The notes: generated by a model from the sequence alone, not told the origin. 64,000 nucleotides of DNA from Microbacterium testaceum StLB037 (GCF_900104345.1 NZ_FNJN01000006.1:1-64000); one strand, 5' to 3'. Shown: positions 44,306 to 55,010, counted from the first letter of the stretch. Made by a program: numbers and translations.

Positions 44306-46698
44306 CCGAGATGCGGCATCCGCTTTCGACCTACCGCCTGCAGATCCGCGAATCGTTCACCCTCGACGACGCCGCCGAGGTCACGGACTACCTCCGTGAC
44401 CTCGGGGTCTCGTGGGCGTACCTCTCGCCGATCCTCGTGGCCACCCCGGGCTCCGACCACGGCTACGACGTCGTCGACGTCACGCGCGTCGACCCCGCCC
44501 GCGGCGGTGCCGAGGGTCTCTCGCGCTTCGTCGAGGCGGCGCGCGCGAAGGATCTGGGCATCCTGATCGACATCGTGCCCAACCACATGGGCGTCTCCGA
44601 GCCGCGCGCGAACGCGTGGTGGTGGGACGTCCTGCGCCAGGGGCGCGACTCGGCGCACGCCGACGCGTTCGACATCGACTGGGAGTTCGGCGGCGGCAAG
44701 GTGCGCGTCCCCGTGCTCGGCGATCACCTCGACGCGGTGATCGATGAGATCTCGTACGACCCGACACCGGCCGACGACGCCCCCGACGGGCTGATCCGCT
44801 ACTACGACCACGAGTTTCCGGTCGCCCCGGGAACGGGGTCGTCGGACCTCGGCATCCGGGCTCTGCTCGATGCGCAGAACTTCGAGCTGCGCTTCTGGCA
44901 GGACGAAGCGGCCGACCTCAACTACCGCCGCTTCTTCGCCGTGACGACGCTCGCGGGCGTGCGCGTCGAGCGGCCCGAGGTGTTCGAGGCGACCCACGCC
45001 GAGATCCTGCGCTGGGTGCGCGAGGGTCTGGCCGACGGCCTGCGCGTGGATCACCCCGACGGGCTCGTCGACCCCGGCGGGTACCTCGACCGCCTCTCGG
45101 CCGCCCTGAGGGACGCGAGTGACGACGAGGTCGGCTACGTGCTCGGCGAGAAGATCCTCGAGCACGGCGAAGCCCTGCCCTCGTGGTGGAAGACCGCCGG
45201 CACGACCGGGTACGACGCGCTCGCCGAGATCGACCGCGTGCTCACCGATCCCGCGGGCGAGGTGCCGCTCGACGCCCTCGATGCGCGACTGCGCACCGAG
45301 AGCGACCTGCCCGCCCTGACCGGCTGGCACGACCTCATCCACGACACCAAGCGCAAGATCGCCGACTCCATCCAGGTGTCAGAGATCCGCCGCATCGTCC
45401 GCGGCCTTCCCGAGGCGCTACGCACGGAGTTCGAGGCCGAGGTGCTGCAGGACGCCCTCGCCGAGATCCTCGCGTGCTTCCCCGTCTACCGGTCCTACCT
45501 CCCCGCGGGCCGCGCGCACCTCGACGCCGCCGCGGGCGAGGCGGAGATCCGCCGCCCCGAGCTCGACGACGTGATCGAGAAGCTCGTGCCGGCGCTCTCC
45601 GACACCGACCTCGAGATCGCGTGGCGATTCCAGCAGACGACCGGGCCCGTGATGGCGAAGGGCGTCGAAGACACGGCGTTCTACCGCTACACGCGCCTCG
45701 GTTCGCTCACCGAGGTGGGCGGCGATCCGGGTCAGTTCGCGCTCGACGTGCACGGCTTCCACACCGCGCAGGCGCTGCGCCACGCGTCGTGGCCGACCGC
45801 GATGACGACCCTCTCGACGCACGACACCAAGCGCGGCGAGGACACGCGTGCGCGCATCGCCGTGCTCGCCGAGATCCCCGAGAAGTGGGCCGTGCGGCTC
45901 GAGGAGTTCCGCGGCATCGCCTCGACCGGGCACGGTCCCTTCGACGCCCTGCTGTGGCAGGCCATCGTCGGGGCGTGGCCGGCATCGGCATCCACCCCCG
46001 AAGGTCTCACGGACTACCGCGAACGCCTGCACGCCTACGCCGAGAAGGCCGCGCGCGAGGCGTCGGAGGTCACCGGCTGGTGGGAGCAGGACGAGGCCTT
46101 CGAAGAGCGCATGCACGCGCTGGTCGATGCGGCCACCGGTCCCGCCGCCGAGCGCGTGCGCGCGTTCGTCGACGAGGTCTCGGCCGACGGCTGGTCGAAC
46201 GGCCTCTCGGCCAAGCTGCTGCAGATCATGGGCCCGGGCGTCCCCGACGTCTACCAGGGCTCGGAGCTGTGGGAGCAGTCGCTGGTCGACCCCGACAACC
46301 GTCGCCCGGTCGACTTCGCCGAGCGTCGACGTCTGCTCGCCTCGATCGACGGGACGGATGCCGTGCGCCCGCCCATCGACGGGACCGGGGCAGCGAAGCT
46401 GCTCGTGACTTCTCGCGCGCTCCGGGTGCGGAACGACGTGCCGCTCGACGTCTACCGTCCGCTCGAGGCCGCCGGTGTGGCATCCGATCACGTCGTCGCG
46501 TTCGATCGCGGTGGGGTGTTCGCGGTCGCGACGCGTCTGCCCCACGGATTGCGCACCGCGGGCGGCTGGCGCGACACGGTGCTGCTGCTGCCCGACACGC
46601 TGGTCATCGACGCGCTCACGGGCAAGCAGTACCAGGGCGGTCCGACCCGCCTCGCCGACCTTCTCGCGACCTACCCGGTCGCTTTGCTGATCTCCTGA
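44302..46698 (+). CDS. treY: Maltooligosyl trehalose synthase
   Basis: A 798-residue GH13 enzyme that turns the reducing-end maltose unit of a maltodextrin into a trehalosyl end. It begins STYRLQIRESFTLDDAAEV; barrel motifs are IDIVPNHMGV, EGLADGLRVDHPDGLVDP and TTGPVMAKGVEDTAFYRYTRL; then LSTHDTKRGEDTRARI and MGPGVPDVYQGSELWE. The length is typical. GTG 44302 overlaps the glgX stop (GTGA). A long stem-loop separates it from treZ. Confidence 0.95.
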
Positions 46699-46708
46699 CC
46701 CGTCCCCG

Positions 46709-46773
46709 CGCGTGAGGGGTCACTTCTTGTCGCCTCGCGCTCGTCTCAGCGACAATTTCTGACTCCTCACGCG
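46709..46773 (+). promoter_or_regulatory. Long stem-loop between treY and treZ
   Basis: CGCGTGAGGGGTCA (46,709-46,722) pairs with TGACTCCTCACGCG (46,760-46,773) with one G-U pair, and an inner TTGTCGC/GCGACAA stem extends it. It starts ten bases after treY and ends eight bases before AAGGAAG of treZ. It may attenuate or stabilise the mRNA, or act as a partial terminator. Confidence 0.65.
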
Positions 46774-46787
46774 AAGGAAGAACCCAC

Positions 46788-48539
46788 ATGAGCATCGACG
46801 TCTGGGCACCCAAGGCCGACCGAGTGCGACTGCGCCGACTCGACGACAGCGGCGACACCGTCGTCGAAGACGTGGAGATGTCGGCGGATGCCGGCGGGTG
46901 GTGGACCGCTCCGGTCGATCTCGCCGACGGGGAGCGCTACGGCTTCGTGCTCGGCGACGGAGACGACTTTCGTCCCGACCCGCGCTCGCGGCGCCAGCCC
47001 GGCGGCGTGCACGAGGCATCGGCGTGGTTCGACCCCTCGGTCTACGCGTGGAACGACGCCGCCTGGACGGGCAAGCAGCTCGCGGGCGGACTGATCTACG
47101 AGCTGCACCTCGGCACCTTCACCCCCGAAGGGACCCTGGATGCCGCGATCGGCCGCCTCGGCCACCTCGTCGACCTGGGCGTGACCCACGTCGAGCTGCT
47201 CCCGGTGAACGGCTTCAACGGCACGTGGAACTGGGGCTACGACGGGGTGCTCTGGTACACCGTGCACGAGGCCTACGGCGGGCCCGAGGCCTACCAGCGC
47301 TTCGTCGACGCCGCCCACGCCGCGGGCCTCGCCGTCATCCAGGACGTCGTCTACAACCACCTCGGACCCTCGGGCAACTACCTCCCCCTCTTCGGCGAGT
47401 ACCTCCGGGAGGGCAGCCGCAACACGTGGGGCGATTCGGTCAACCTCGACGAGGACGCCGTGCGCGCCTACATCGTCGAGAACGCGCTGATGTGGATGAG
47501 CGACTACCACATCGACGGCCTGCGCCTCGATGCCGTGCACGCGCTGCTCGACCACCGCGACCCGCACGTGCTGCAGGAGATCGCCGAGCGCACCGACGCC
47601 CTGTCGGCGCACCGCGGCATCCCGCTCACGACCATCGCCGAGAGCGACATGAATGACCCGAAGCTGATCCTGCCGCGCGAGGCCGGCGGCTACGGGCTCA
47701 CCGCGCAGTGGTCGGACGACTGGCACCACACCGCCCACGTCGCCCTGACCGGAGAGACGATCGGGTACTACGAGGACTTCGCCGACCTCGACGCGTTCCG
47801 CAAGGTCAGCGAGGGCGGCTTCTTCCACGACGGCACGTACTCGTCGTTCCGCGAGGAGAAGCACGGCAAACCGATCCCGGAGGACGTGCCGAACTGGCGT
47901 CTGGTGACCTTCGCGCAGGACCACGACCAGATCGGCAACCGCGCCGCCGGTGACCGCCTGTCGCAGACGCTCGACTACGACCGCCTCGCCGCGGCCGCCG
48001 TGCTCACGCTCACCGCTCCCGGCACGCCGATGCTCTTCATGGGCGAGGAGTGGGGCGCCACCACGCCCTGGCAGTTCTTCACCTCGCACCCCGAGCCCGA
48101 GCTCGGCAAGGCCACCGCCGAGGGGCGCATCGCCGAGTTCGAGAAGATGGGCTGGGACGAGTCGACCGTGCCCGACCCGCAGGACCCCTCGACCTTCGAG
48201 AACTCGAAGCTCGACTGGGACGAGGTCGGAGAGGGCGACCACGCGCAGCTGCTCGGTCTGTACCGCGAGCTCGCGAAGATCCGTCGCGAGCGTCCCGAGC
48301 TCACCGACCCCTCGCGCGAGGGCCTGTCGGCTACCGCTCGCGAGGCCGAGGGCGGGCGCGTGTATGAACTGCGTCGCGGCGACCTCCTCGTCGTCGTGAA
48401 CCTGTCGGATGCCGAGGCCTCGGCCTCCGCGGCATCCGGTGTTCGTGTGCTGCTGGCCACCGCCGAGGGTGTCGTGCTCGACGGGACGACGCTGACCGTG
48501 CCCGCCGGCGCGAGTGCGATCGTGGCGCCGGCTCTCTGA
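46788..48539 (+). CDS. treZ: Malto-oligosyltrehalose trehalohydrolase
   Basis: A 583-residue GH13 enzyme that releases trehalose from the TreY product. N-terminal beta-domain ([17 protein letters not shown]), then [44 protein letters not shown] (nucleophile Asp), [10 protein letters not shown] (acid Glu) and [17 protein letters not shown]. Length and order match the family. AAGGAAG precedes ATG 46788. With glgX and treY it forms the complete glucan-to-trehalose route, used for osmotic and desiccation protection. Confidence 0.95.
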   Translation: MSIDVWAPKADRVRLRRLDDSGDTVVEDVEMSADAGGWWTAPVDLADGERYGFVLGDGDDFRPDPRSRRQPGGVHEASAWFDPSVYAWNDAAWTGKQLAGGLIYELHLGTFTPEGTLDAAIGRLGHLVDLGVTHVELLPVNGFNGTWNWGYDGVLWYTVHEAYGGPEAYQRFVDAAHAAGLAVIQDVVYNHLGPSGNYLPLFGEYLREGSRNTWGDSVNLDEDAVRAYIVENALMWMSDYHIDGLRLDAVHALLDHRDPHVLQEIAERTDALSAHRGIPLTTIAESDMNDPKLILPREAGGYGLTAQWSDDWHHTAHVALTGETIGYYEDFADLDAFRKVSEGGFFHDGTYSSFREEKHGKPIPEDVPNWRLVTFAQDHDQIGNRAAGDRLSQTLDYDRLAAAAVLTLTAPGTPMLFMGEEWGATTPWQFFTSHPEPELGKATAEGRIAEFEKMGWDESTVPDPQDPSTFENSKLDWDEVGEGDHAQLLGLYRELAKIRRERPELTDPSREGLSATAREAEGGRVYELRRGDLLVVVNLSDAEASASAASGVRVLLATAEGVVLDGTTLTVPAGASAIVAPAL

Positions 48540-48548
48540 CCCCCGATC

Positions 48549-48582
48549 GACGGCCCTGTCCCCTCGAGGGGCGGGGCCGTCG
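48549..48582 (+). terminator. Terminator after treZ
   Basis: GACGGCCC pairs with GGGGCCGTC around an inner CCCCTCGAGGGG palindrome, ten bases after the treZ stop and twelve bases before the end of the convergent ROK gene, so it may serve both. Confidence 0.65.
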
Positions 48583-48593
48583 GCGTGCGCGGG

Positions 48594-49712
48594 TCAGTCG
48601 GTGAGCGAGATGCGGCCCATCGCCGCCTGGATCGCCACCGCCGCGGCTCCCCGCGCCCAGGCGGAGAAACCCGAGCGGTCGGGGTGGATCGAGACGGCGG
48701 ATGCCGAGCGCTCGCGGGCGCGCGCGAGGGACGCCTCGACCCGGTCGCGCACCAGATCGAACGCCTCGACGCCCTCTCCGGCGAGCACGATGTCGGACTG
48801 CAGTGACAGGTTGGCGGCGAGGGCGCAGAGGGTTCCGAGGGCGTCGCCCGCGGCATCCACGACGGTGCGTGCGGCGGGGTCGTCGGCGCGGGCGAGCGCG
48901 AGGGCGTCGTCATACGAGACGGAACGGCGGAGTGCCTGCGACACCTGCGAACTGATCGCGGCGGTCGTCAGCAGGGCGGCGGCGCAGCCACGGTGCCCCT
49001 CCGGGCAGGGGGGTCCGTCCGCGACGAGTGGGAGGTGGCCGACGGTGCCGACCCCGGCATCGGGCGTGCGCACGGTGCGCCCGTCGATGACGAGGCCGAA
49101 GCCCACGCCCGCGCCGACGGTCACGATCGCGAAGCCCGGCAGGGCGCGGCCTACCCCGAACCAGCGCTCGGCCTCGGCGAGGGCGACCACGTCGTTCTCG
49201 AGCGCGACCGGCACGTCGAGGCGCACCGCGAGCGCGTCGGCGAAGGCGACGTCGCGCCAGCCGAGGAAGGGGGCGTCGACGGCGATCCCGTCGCGCACGG
49301 CACCGCCCAGGCTCACGCCGACCCCGCGGACATCGCGTAGCCCCAGGGCGCCGACCACGGCGACGATGTCGTCGATCACGTGCTCGGGCGTCGAGCCCGT
49401 CAGGTGACGGTCCGCGCGCTCGCACACCTCGGCACGGATGTCGGTGGCGGCGAGGTAGAGGTGGTCGCCCGTGAGTTTGACGCCGACGAACGTGCCCGCG
49501 GTGGGCGAGATGTCGAGGGGTCGCGAGGGGCGACCGACCGAGCCGTCCACCTCGTCGTCGAGTTCGATCAGGATGCCGGCGTCCACCAGGGGGCGGGTCA
49601 AGCGGGTGAGGCTCGGCGGCGACAGGTGCAGGCGCGCGGCGAGGGCGCGGCGCGAGACGGGGCCGTGGATCAGTACGGCACGGGCGACGGCGGCCTCGCT
49701 CTCGGTGAGCAT
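48594..49712 (-). CDS. ROK family transcriptional regulator
   Basis: A 372-residue repressor with an N-terminal winged helix (PVSRRALAARLHLSPPSLTRLTRPL) and a sugar-kinase-like ROK domain: GVSLGGAVRDG, ALENDVVALAEAERWFG, IVTVGAGVGFGLVIDG and the zinc-site remnant GPPCPEGHRGC. The ATG at 49,712 has GGGAGGGG directly upstream and is preferred to GTG 49,739. It is divergent from the alpha-galactosidase gene and almost certainly controls it, with a galactoside or related sugar as effector. Confidence 0.88.
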   Translation of the reverse strand: MLTESEAAVARAVLIHGPVSRRALAARLHLSPPSLTRLTRPLVDAGILIELDDEVDGSVGRPSRPLDISPTAGTFVGVKLTGDHLYLAATDIRAEVCERADRHLTGSTPEHVIDDIVAVVGALGLRDVRGVGVSLGGAVRDGIAVDAPFLGWRDVAFADALAVRLDVPVALENDVVALAEAERWFGVGRALPGFAIVTVGAGVGFGLVIDGRTVRTPDAGVGTVGHLPLVADGPPCPEGHRGCAAALLTTAAISSQVSQALRRSVSYDDALALARADDPAARTVVDAAGDALGTLCALAANLSLQSDIVLAGEGVEAFDLVRDRVEASLARARERSASAVSIHPDRSGFSAWARGAAAVAIQAAMGRISLTD

Positions 49713-49743
49713 CTCGCCCCTCCCGCTCTCCCGCGGCACGCGG

Positions 49744-49770
49744 GCATTTGTTCCGTGGTAGAAATAATGC
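49744..49770. promoter_or_regulatory. Putative ROK operator / divergent promoter
   Basis: An AT-rich block with arms GCATT (49,744-49,748) and AATGC (49,766-49,770) around TTCCGTGGTAGAAAT lies directly before the alpha-galactosidase ATG. It is the only plausible regulator site in the short divergent gap. Confidence 0.4.
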
Positions 49771-49771
49771 C

Positions 49772-51919
49772 ATGTCGCACACCGTCGTCGCCCTCGAGAC
49801 CGCTTCGGCGGCGCACCTCCGCGCCGGAGGCACCAGCGTCGTCGTCGACCTCACCGCGCAGCCCGCGCCCGCCATCATCCACTGGGGGCCCGACCTCGGC
49901 GCCCTCGATGACGAGACGCTCTCGTCGATGGCCGTTGCGGCGCGTCCGCAACGCGTGTCGGGGGGCATCGACCAGACGCCCCGCCTCACGATCGTGCCGA
50001 CGGCCGCGGCTGGCTGGCCCGGCGCTCCCGGATACGAGGGAGGGCGCGGCGGCGTCGTGCAGGGAACGGTGTTCTCGCTGGCATCCATCCACTCCGCCGT
50101 CGATGCCCTGACGCTGCACCTCGTCGACGAGCAGCGCGCTCTGCGTCTGCGCGCAGAGCTGCGAGTGAATGCCGCGGGCCTGTTCTCGCAGAAGCTCACC
50201 GTGGTCAACGACGGGGCCGACGATCTCGTCGTCTCGACGCTGCAGCCGAGCTTCCCGCTGCCCTGGGAGGCCACCGAGATCCTCGACGCCACCGGCCGCC
50301 ACCTGCGCGAGCGCTCGTCGCAGCGCCACGCCTTCACCTTCGGCACGCACCTGCGCGAGAGCCGTCGCGGTCGCCCCGGTGCCGACGCGACCCTGCTGCT
50401 GGCCGCGGGGCGCCCCGGCTTCGGGTTCGAGGCGGGTCTGGTCCACGGCATCCACGTCGCCTGGAGCGGCAACCAGCGCGTGTTCGCCGAGCGGCTGCCG
50501 CTGGGCGAGGCGCTGCTCGCCGGCGGCGAGATGGCCGCGTGGGGCGAGATCGTGCTCGCACCGGGCGCCGAGGTCTCGTCGCCGCTCGTCTACGGGTCGT
50601 GGGGCGACGGCCTCGACCAGCTCGCCGCGCGCTTCCATGACACCTGGCGCGCCCGGCCGCAGCACCCCGAGCGTCCGCGCCCGATCACCCTCAACACGTG
50701 GGAGGCGGTGTACTTCGACCACCGCCTGCCGAAACTGCGGCAGCTCGCCGACGTCGCCGCCGAGATCGGCGTGGAGCGGTTCGTGCTCGACGACGGCTGG
50801 TTCCGCGGCCGTCGCGACGACACCGCGGGTCTCGGCGACTGGTTCGTTGACGAGGGCGTGTGGCCCGAGGGGCTGAGCCCGCTCGCCGACCACGTCACGG
50901 GCCTGGGCATGGAGTTCGGGCTGTGGTTCGAGCCCGAGATGCTCAACCCCGACAGTGACGTCGCCCGCGCGCACCCCGAGTGGATCCTGCGCGGACGCGA
51001 CGAGCTTCCGCCGTCGGCGCGCCAGCAGCAGGTGCTGAACCTCGCCCACCCCGGCGCCTACGCGTACATCCTCGAGCGGATGACCGAGGTGCTGCGGGCC
51101 TACCCGATCGCCTACGTGAAGTGGGACCACAATCGGGATCTCGTGGATGCCGCGACCGGCCCCGGCGGCGGCTCGGCCGTGCACGCCCATACCCTGGCCG
51201 TGTACCGGCTCATCGACGAGCTCAAGGCGACCTTCCCGGGTCTCGAGATCGAGAGTTGCGCCTCGGGTGGGGCGCGAGTCGACCTCGGCATCCTGGACCG
51301 TACCGACCGGATCTGGACGAGTGACTGCCTCGACCCGGTCGAGCGGCTCGAGACGCAGCGCTACACGGCGCTGGTGGTGCCGCCCGAGATGATGGGCATG
51401 CACCTGACCACCCCGCACGTGCACTCGACCGGACGCACGGTCTCGCTCGCGTTCAGCGGCGCCGTCGCGCTGTTCGGGCACTTCGGCATCGAGTGGGACC
51501 TCACCACGCTCGACGAGCGCGACCGCGCCGTCGTGGGGGAGTGGGTGGCTCTCGCGCGGCGCGTGCGCCCGCTGGTGGCCACGGGGCGTCTCGTGAACGT
51601 CGACGTCGTCGACCCCGGCCTCGACGTGCGCGGCGTGGTCGCGGCCGATCGCGATCACGCCTTCTTCACGATCGCGCAGACGCAGACCCTCATCGCCTCG
51701 CCCGCGGGGCGCGTGCGCCTGCCGGGTCTCGACCCCGACCGCGCGTACCGGGTGCGGCTCGTGACGCCGGGCGGTCTGGTGCAGGAGCCCGCTCAGTCGT
51801 CCCTGCCGTGGGCGCACCACGACACCGTGCTCACCGGGCGCCAGCTCGCGGCATCCGGAATCCGCCCGCCCGTGCAGAACCCCCAGCAGGCGGTGGTGGT
51901 GGAGCTGACGGCCGGCTGA
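49772..51919 (+). CDS. GH36 alpha-galactosidase
   Basis: A 715-residue glycoside hydrolase of family 36, cleaving terminal alpha-galactose from raffinose, melibiose or similar sugars. An N-terminal beta-supersandwich is followed by the barrel: NTWEAVYFDH, FVLDDGWFRGRRDD, FGLWFEPEMLNPDSD, VKWDHNRD with nucleophile D452, CASGGARVDLGIL, and WTSDCLDPVER with acid/base D518. All hallmark residues are present. No signal peptide, so it is cytoplasmic and needs imported substrate; no transporter lies beside it. Confidence 0.92.
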   Translation: MSHTVVALETASAAHLRAGGTSVVVDLTAQPAPAIIHWGPDLGALDDETLSSMAVAARPQRVSGGIDQTPRLTIVPTAAAGWPGAPGYEGGRGGVVQGTVFSLASIHSAVDALTLHLVDEQRALRLRAELRVNAAGLFSQKLTVVNDGADDLVVSTLQPSFPLPWEATEILDATGRHLRERSSQRHAFTFGTHLRESRRGRPGADATLLLAAGRPGFGFEAGLVHGIHVAWSGNQRVFAERLPLGEALLAGGEMAAWGEIVLAPGAEVSSPLVYGSWGDGLDQLAARFHDTWRARPQHPERPRPITLNTWEAVYFDHRLPKLRQLADVAAEIGVERFVLDDGWFRGRRDDTAGLGDWFVDEGVWPEGLSPLADHVTGLGMEFGLWFEPEMLNPDSDVARAHPEWILRGRDELPPSARQQQVLNLAHPGAYAYILERMTEVLRAYPIAYVKWDHNRDLVDAATGPGGGSAVHAHTLAVYRLIDELKATFPGLEIESCASGGARVDLGILDRTDRIWTSDCLDPVERLETQRYTALVVPPEMMGMHLTTPHVHSTGRTVSLAFSGAVALFGHFGIEWDLTTLDERDRAVVGEWVALARRVRPLVATGRLVNVDVVDPGLDVRGVVAADRDHAFFTIAQTQTLIASPAGRVRLPGLDPDRAYRVRLVTPGGLVQEPAQSSLPWAHHDTVLTGRQLAASGIRPPVQNPQQAVVVELTAG

Positions 51920-51925
51920 GCCCCG

Positions 51926-52972
51926 TCAGGCGGAGATGGCGAACAAGCCGCCGATGCCCACGGCATAGAGCACGAGGACGACGAACGAGTCGACGCCCAT
52001 CCCGAGCAGGCGTCGCTGCGGGCGGAAGATCAAGCCGACCACGTACACGAGGGTCAGGAGAGCCGCGAGAGCCGTCAGGTAGATGTCGGCTCCGTTGGCC
52101 TGGGGGAGCACCGCCGCGCCCGAGATGACGGTCGCGAGCAGGAAGAGCACCGGCAGGAAGGCGTTGCCGCCGAAGATGTCGCTGATCGCGAGGTTGTCGT
52201 CACCCTGGCGGATGGCCTGCAGCCCGGTCGAGATCTCGGGCAGCGAGGTCGCGAGGGCGAGCACCGTCGCGCCGAAGAGCACCCCCGACAGTCCGATCTG
52301 CGACGACGCCGCATCTCCCGCGCGCTCGAGCACCACGCCCGCGACAAGGGTGGCGAGTGCCGAGATCGAGAACACGACCGCGGCCTTCTTCGTGCTCATC
52401 GCCTTCGCCGGATCCTTCTTCTGCGGCTTCGGTGTGGCATCCGGTGCCCGACCGTCCTCGTGCCACGGCAGGTGCGATCCGGCGCGCTGCACGAGGATCA
52501 ATCCCACGATCCACAGGGCCGCGATCAGCACGACGTCGGGGGTGAGCCGCAGCACCTCGAGTCCGCTCGGCAGTTGGCTTCCCGCGATGACCACCGCGAG
52601 GACGGCGACGACGACGAGGCCCTCCAGGACGAGGGTGAGGGATGCCGCGCGGTAGGTCAGCGGCTTCACGCCGCGGCCGCGCTTGCCGAAGGCGTCGAGG
52701 ATCACGAGCACGACCGTCTGCAGGGCGATCCCGCCCAGGATGTTGCCCACCGCGACCTCGAGGTTGCCCGACACGGCCGCTGACACCGTGATCGCGATCT
52801 CGGGCAGGTTGGTCGCCACGGCGAGAACGATCAGGCCTCCGAGCGCGCTGCCCAGGTGCAACCGGGCATCGAGCACGTCGGTCGCCTTCGACAGCTGGAT
52901 CCCGGCGACCCACACCACCGCCGCCGCGGCGACGAAGATCACGACGAGCAGGAAGAACGGCAACGAGTCCAC
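51926..52972 (-). CDS. CaCA-type sodium/calcium exchanger family protein
   Basis: A 348-residue integral membrane protein with two homologous five-helix halves. The alpha-repeats are ATNLPEIAITVSAAVSGNLEVAVGNILGG and ATSLPEISTGLQAIRQGDDNLAISDIFGG, where the TNLPE and TSLPE glutamates are the expected ion ligands. The halves are joined by a basic cytoplasmic loop (PKPQKKDPAKAMSTKK). The exact ions exchanged are unknown. GTG 52972 is preferred because the upstream 16 residues are not membrane-like. It converges with the alpha-galactosidase gene. Confidence 0.85.
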   Translation of the reverse strand: MDSLPFFLLVVIFVAAAAVVWVAGIQLSKATDVLDARLHLGSALGGLIVLAVATNLPEIAITVSAAVSGNLEVAVGNILGGIALQTVVLVILDAFGKRGRGVKPLTYRAASLTLVLEGLVVVAVLAVVIAGSQLPSGLEVLRLTPDVVLIAALWIVGLILVQRAGSHLPWHEDGRAPDATPKPQKKDPAKAMSTKKAAVVFSISALATLVAGVVLERAGDAASSQIGLSGVLFGATVLALATSLPEISTGLQAIRQGDDNLAISDIFGGNAFLPVLFLLATVISGAAVLPQANGADIYLTALAALLTLVYVVGLIFRPQRRLLGMGVDSFVVLVLYAVGIGGLFAISA

Positions 52973-53106
52973 CGCCCGATTACACTCCCCGCGCCCCTGG
53001 CATCCGATCCGCTTGCGCACGAGGCGTCGGAGGCGTACGCCCAGCGGGGTTGACCTCCCCGGCGGGGTGTGGAAGCGTGGGCCGTCACCTCACGAAGGAG
53101 CGGAAC

Positions 53107-53295
53107 ATGGATGCCGGACTCGTCGCTGCCTTGTCCACGAGTGGTCTCGTGGTGATCGCGGTGGCCGTGGTGCTCCTTTCCGCGGTCAACCGATCGGGAG
53201 GAGCGCGAGGCGCGTCACGCCATCGTCCCGATAGTGAGCTCGGCCGAGCCCGCGAGGAGATCCAGCGTCAGATCGACCTCGGTCGAGGCATCTGA
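53107..53295 (+). CDS. Small single-pass membrane protein
   Basis: A 62-residue protein with one predicted membrane helix (GLVVIAVAVVLLSAV) and a basic, then charged C-terminal tail (SELGRAREEIQRQIDLGRG). GAAGGAG seven bases before ATG 53107 is a strong ribosome-binding site. No family recognised. It is divergent from the CaCA gene. Confidence 0.6.
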   Translation: MDAGLVAALSTSGLVVIAVAVVLLSAVNRSGGARGASRHRPDSELGRAREEIQRQIDLGRGI

Positions 53296-53349
53296 GGGCT
53301 GCGATCGCGCGCAGAACCGTCGACGGCGACGCCGCCGGGCGGATCCGGG

Positions 53350-54165
53350 TCAGTCGACGCTCGGCCGGATCAGACGCAGCACGCTGACGATCGCCGGCGG
53401 CAGCAGCACGACCGCGGCCACGACGATCGCGGTCGCACCGATCGGGCCGCTCTGCGGCTCGCCGGTGAAGCGTTCCACGGCGAGCCAGCTCAGTCCCCAC
53501 GCGAGGGCGATGGCGGGCGTCACGCGCCACGAGCTGCGCCACGCGATCGCCAGCCCGATGAGGGCCACCACGATCAGGACCGCGATGCCGATGGCATCCG
53601 CTGCGCTCTCCCACTCGGCGGGCACGATGGTCGTCAACCACGCGGCGGTGTTGGCGACGGTCGCCAGGGTGACCCAGCCGAGGTGCAGGCCCGTGACGCC
53701 GTCGATGAGCACGGAGTCGACGACACCGCCGCGCGGCTCGCGCGTGGCGACGGCGACTCGGAAGGTCCAGCCGAGAGCGGCCAGCAGGAGCACGATCACG
53801 ACGACGGTGAGGAGGAGCGTGCCGAAGCGCGCCGCCACGAGCCACAGTCCGTTCAGGGTCATCGTCAGGGCGATCAGCCAACCGAGGGCGCGCTGTCGCG
53901 GGTTCGTACGCTGGCGGGGAAGTGCCTGCCAGATCGAGTAGACGATCAGGCCGAGGTAGATGACCGACCAGATCGAGAACGCGGGGCCGGCGGGCGCGAG
54001 GTACGAACCGTCGGTATTGAGCGCGCCGCCCTGCTGGTCCTGCACGGCGGTGTTGCCGAAGGCGCCCGCGCCGATGACGGCCGCGATCAGCATGAACGAC
54101 ACCGCGGAGAGGACGACGATCTGACGAGCGAGGTCCGAGCCCCGCCACGGTGCTGCTGCGTTCAT
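53350..54165 (-). CDS. TspO/MBR-like tryptophan-rich membrane protein
   Basis: A 271-residue membrane protein with seven or eight predicted helices. The part FSIWSVIYLGLIVYSIWQAL and LTMTLNGLWLVAARFGT recalls TspO/peripheral benzodiazepine receptor-like proteins, but it is about 100 residues longer than classical TspO. Start ATG 54165, before which CTAGCTTTTCTAG forms a short dyad. Function uncertain; porphyrin or lipid sensing is known for the smaller relatives only. Confidence 0.65.
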   Translation of the reverse strand: MNAAAPWRGSDLARQIVVLSAVSFMLIAAVIGAGAFGNTAVQDQQGGALNTDGSYLAPAGPAFSIWSVIYLGLIVYSIWQALPRQRTNPRQRALGWLIALTMTLNGLWLVAARFGTLLLTVVVIVLLLAALGWTFRVAVATREPRGGVVDSVLIDGVTGLHLGWVTLATVANTAAWLTTIVPAEWESAADAIGIAVLIVVALIGLAIAWRSSWRVTPAIALAWGLSWLAVERFTGEPQSGPIGATAIVVAAVVLLPPAIVSVLRLIRPSVD

Positions 54166-54281
54166 ACGTAGAACACTAGAAAAGCTAGGTAAATGTGGCT
54201 CTCGGGGTTGACATCGGCCCGGACGGCGCCGCCGCCCCTCGATCCCCCTCGTTTCGAGCCCCCACCGGGGGCTGCGCCGCA

Positions 54282-55010
54282 TCAGGCCGCGACGGAGCGC
54301 GCGGCGAACGAGCGCAGCAGGCGCGTGGGCTGCTCGACCGAGGCGGTACGCACGTGAGCGGACACCTCGTCGAACGCGTCGGCATCGAAGTAGCCCGCAT
54401 CGCGATAGACGACCATCCGCTCCACGAAGGCATCGGTGGTCGGCTCGGGATGGAACTGCGTGGCCCACAGCCCGGCCCCCGCGCGATACGCCTGCACCGG
54501 GCAGGCGTCGTTCTCGGCGAGCAGGACGGCGCTCGGCGGCACGGTCGCCGTGCCCTCTTTGTGCGCGGTCAGCGCCTCGAAGCGAGGTTCCAGGATGCCG
54601 AACAGCTCGTCGTCTCGGCCGGCCGCGGTGAGCGCGATGTCGGTGGGACCCGTTCCCTCGGGGTGCAGGAGACTCACCCGACCGCCGAGGAGGCGCGTCA
54701 CGACGCCGATGCCGAAGCAGGTGAACAGTGCGTTCGTGCGGCCCTCGATCGCCACCGCGGCGAGGCGTTCCAGATCGCGCTCGAGACGACGCTGGTCGTC
54801 GGTCTTGTCGGGGTCGGTGACGTTGAAAGGGCTGCCCCCGACAACCACCGCAGCGTATCGGTCCAGGTCTTCGGGGAGCGGAGCGCGGACGAGATCGTGG
54901 TGTACGAGGTCCTCATCGCGCGCGCCGAGACCGTCGCGGAAAGACGCCCACTCGGCCACGGCCGCCTCACGCTGCGGGCGGACGCAGACATAGAGAAGAG
55001 AACCGGTCAT
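54282..55010 (-). CDS. Class I glutamine amidotransferase-like protein
   Basis: A 242-residue GATase1-fold protein of the GuaA amidotransferase-like group. The nucleophile elbow is LFTCFGIGVV and the His-Glu pair is in WATQFHPEPTTD; both are intact. VVVGGSPFNVTDPDK opens the fold. No synthetase domain follows, so it either transfers ammonia to an unknown partner or hydrolyses gamma-glutamyl compounds, as related stand-alone members do. The C-terminal 50 residues are a helical extension. Confidence 0.85.
   Translation of the reverse strand: MTGSLLYVCVRPQREAAVAEWASFRDGLGARDEDLVHHDLVRAPLPEDLDRYAAVVVGGSPFNVTDPDKTDDQRRLERDLERLAAVAIEGRTNALFTCFGIGVVTRLLGGRVSLLHPEGTGPTDIALTAAGRDDELFGILEPRFEALTAHKEGTATVPPSAVLLAENDACPVQAYRAGAGLWATQFHPEPTTDAFVERMVVYRDAGYFDADAFDEVSAHVRTASVEQPTRLLRSFAARSVAA

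Noticed and set aside
49670..51820. 716-codon minus-strand open frame
   Set aside because: Antisense shadow of the GH36 alpha-galactosidase, with no recognisable domain.
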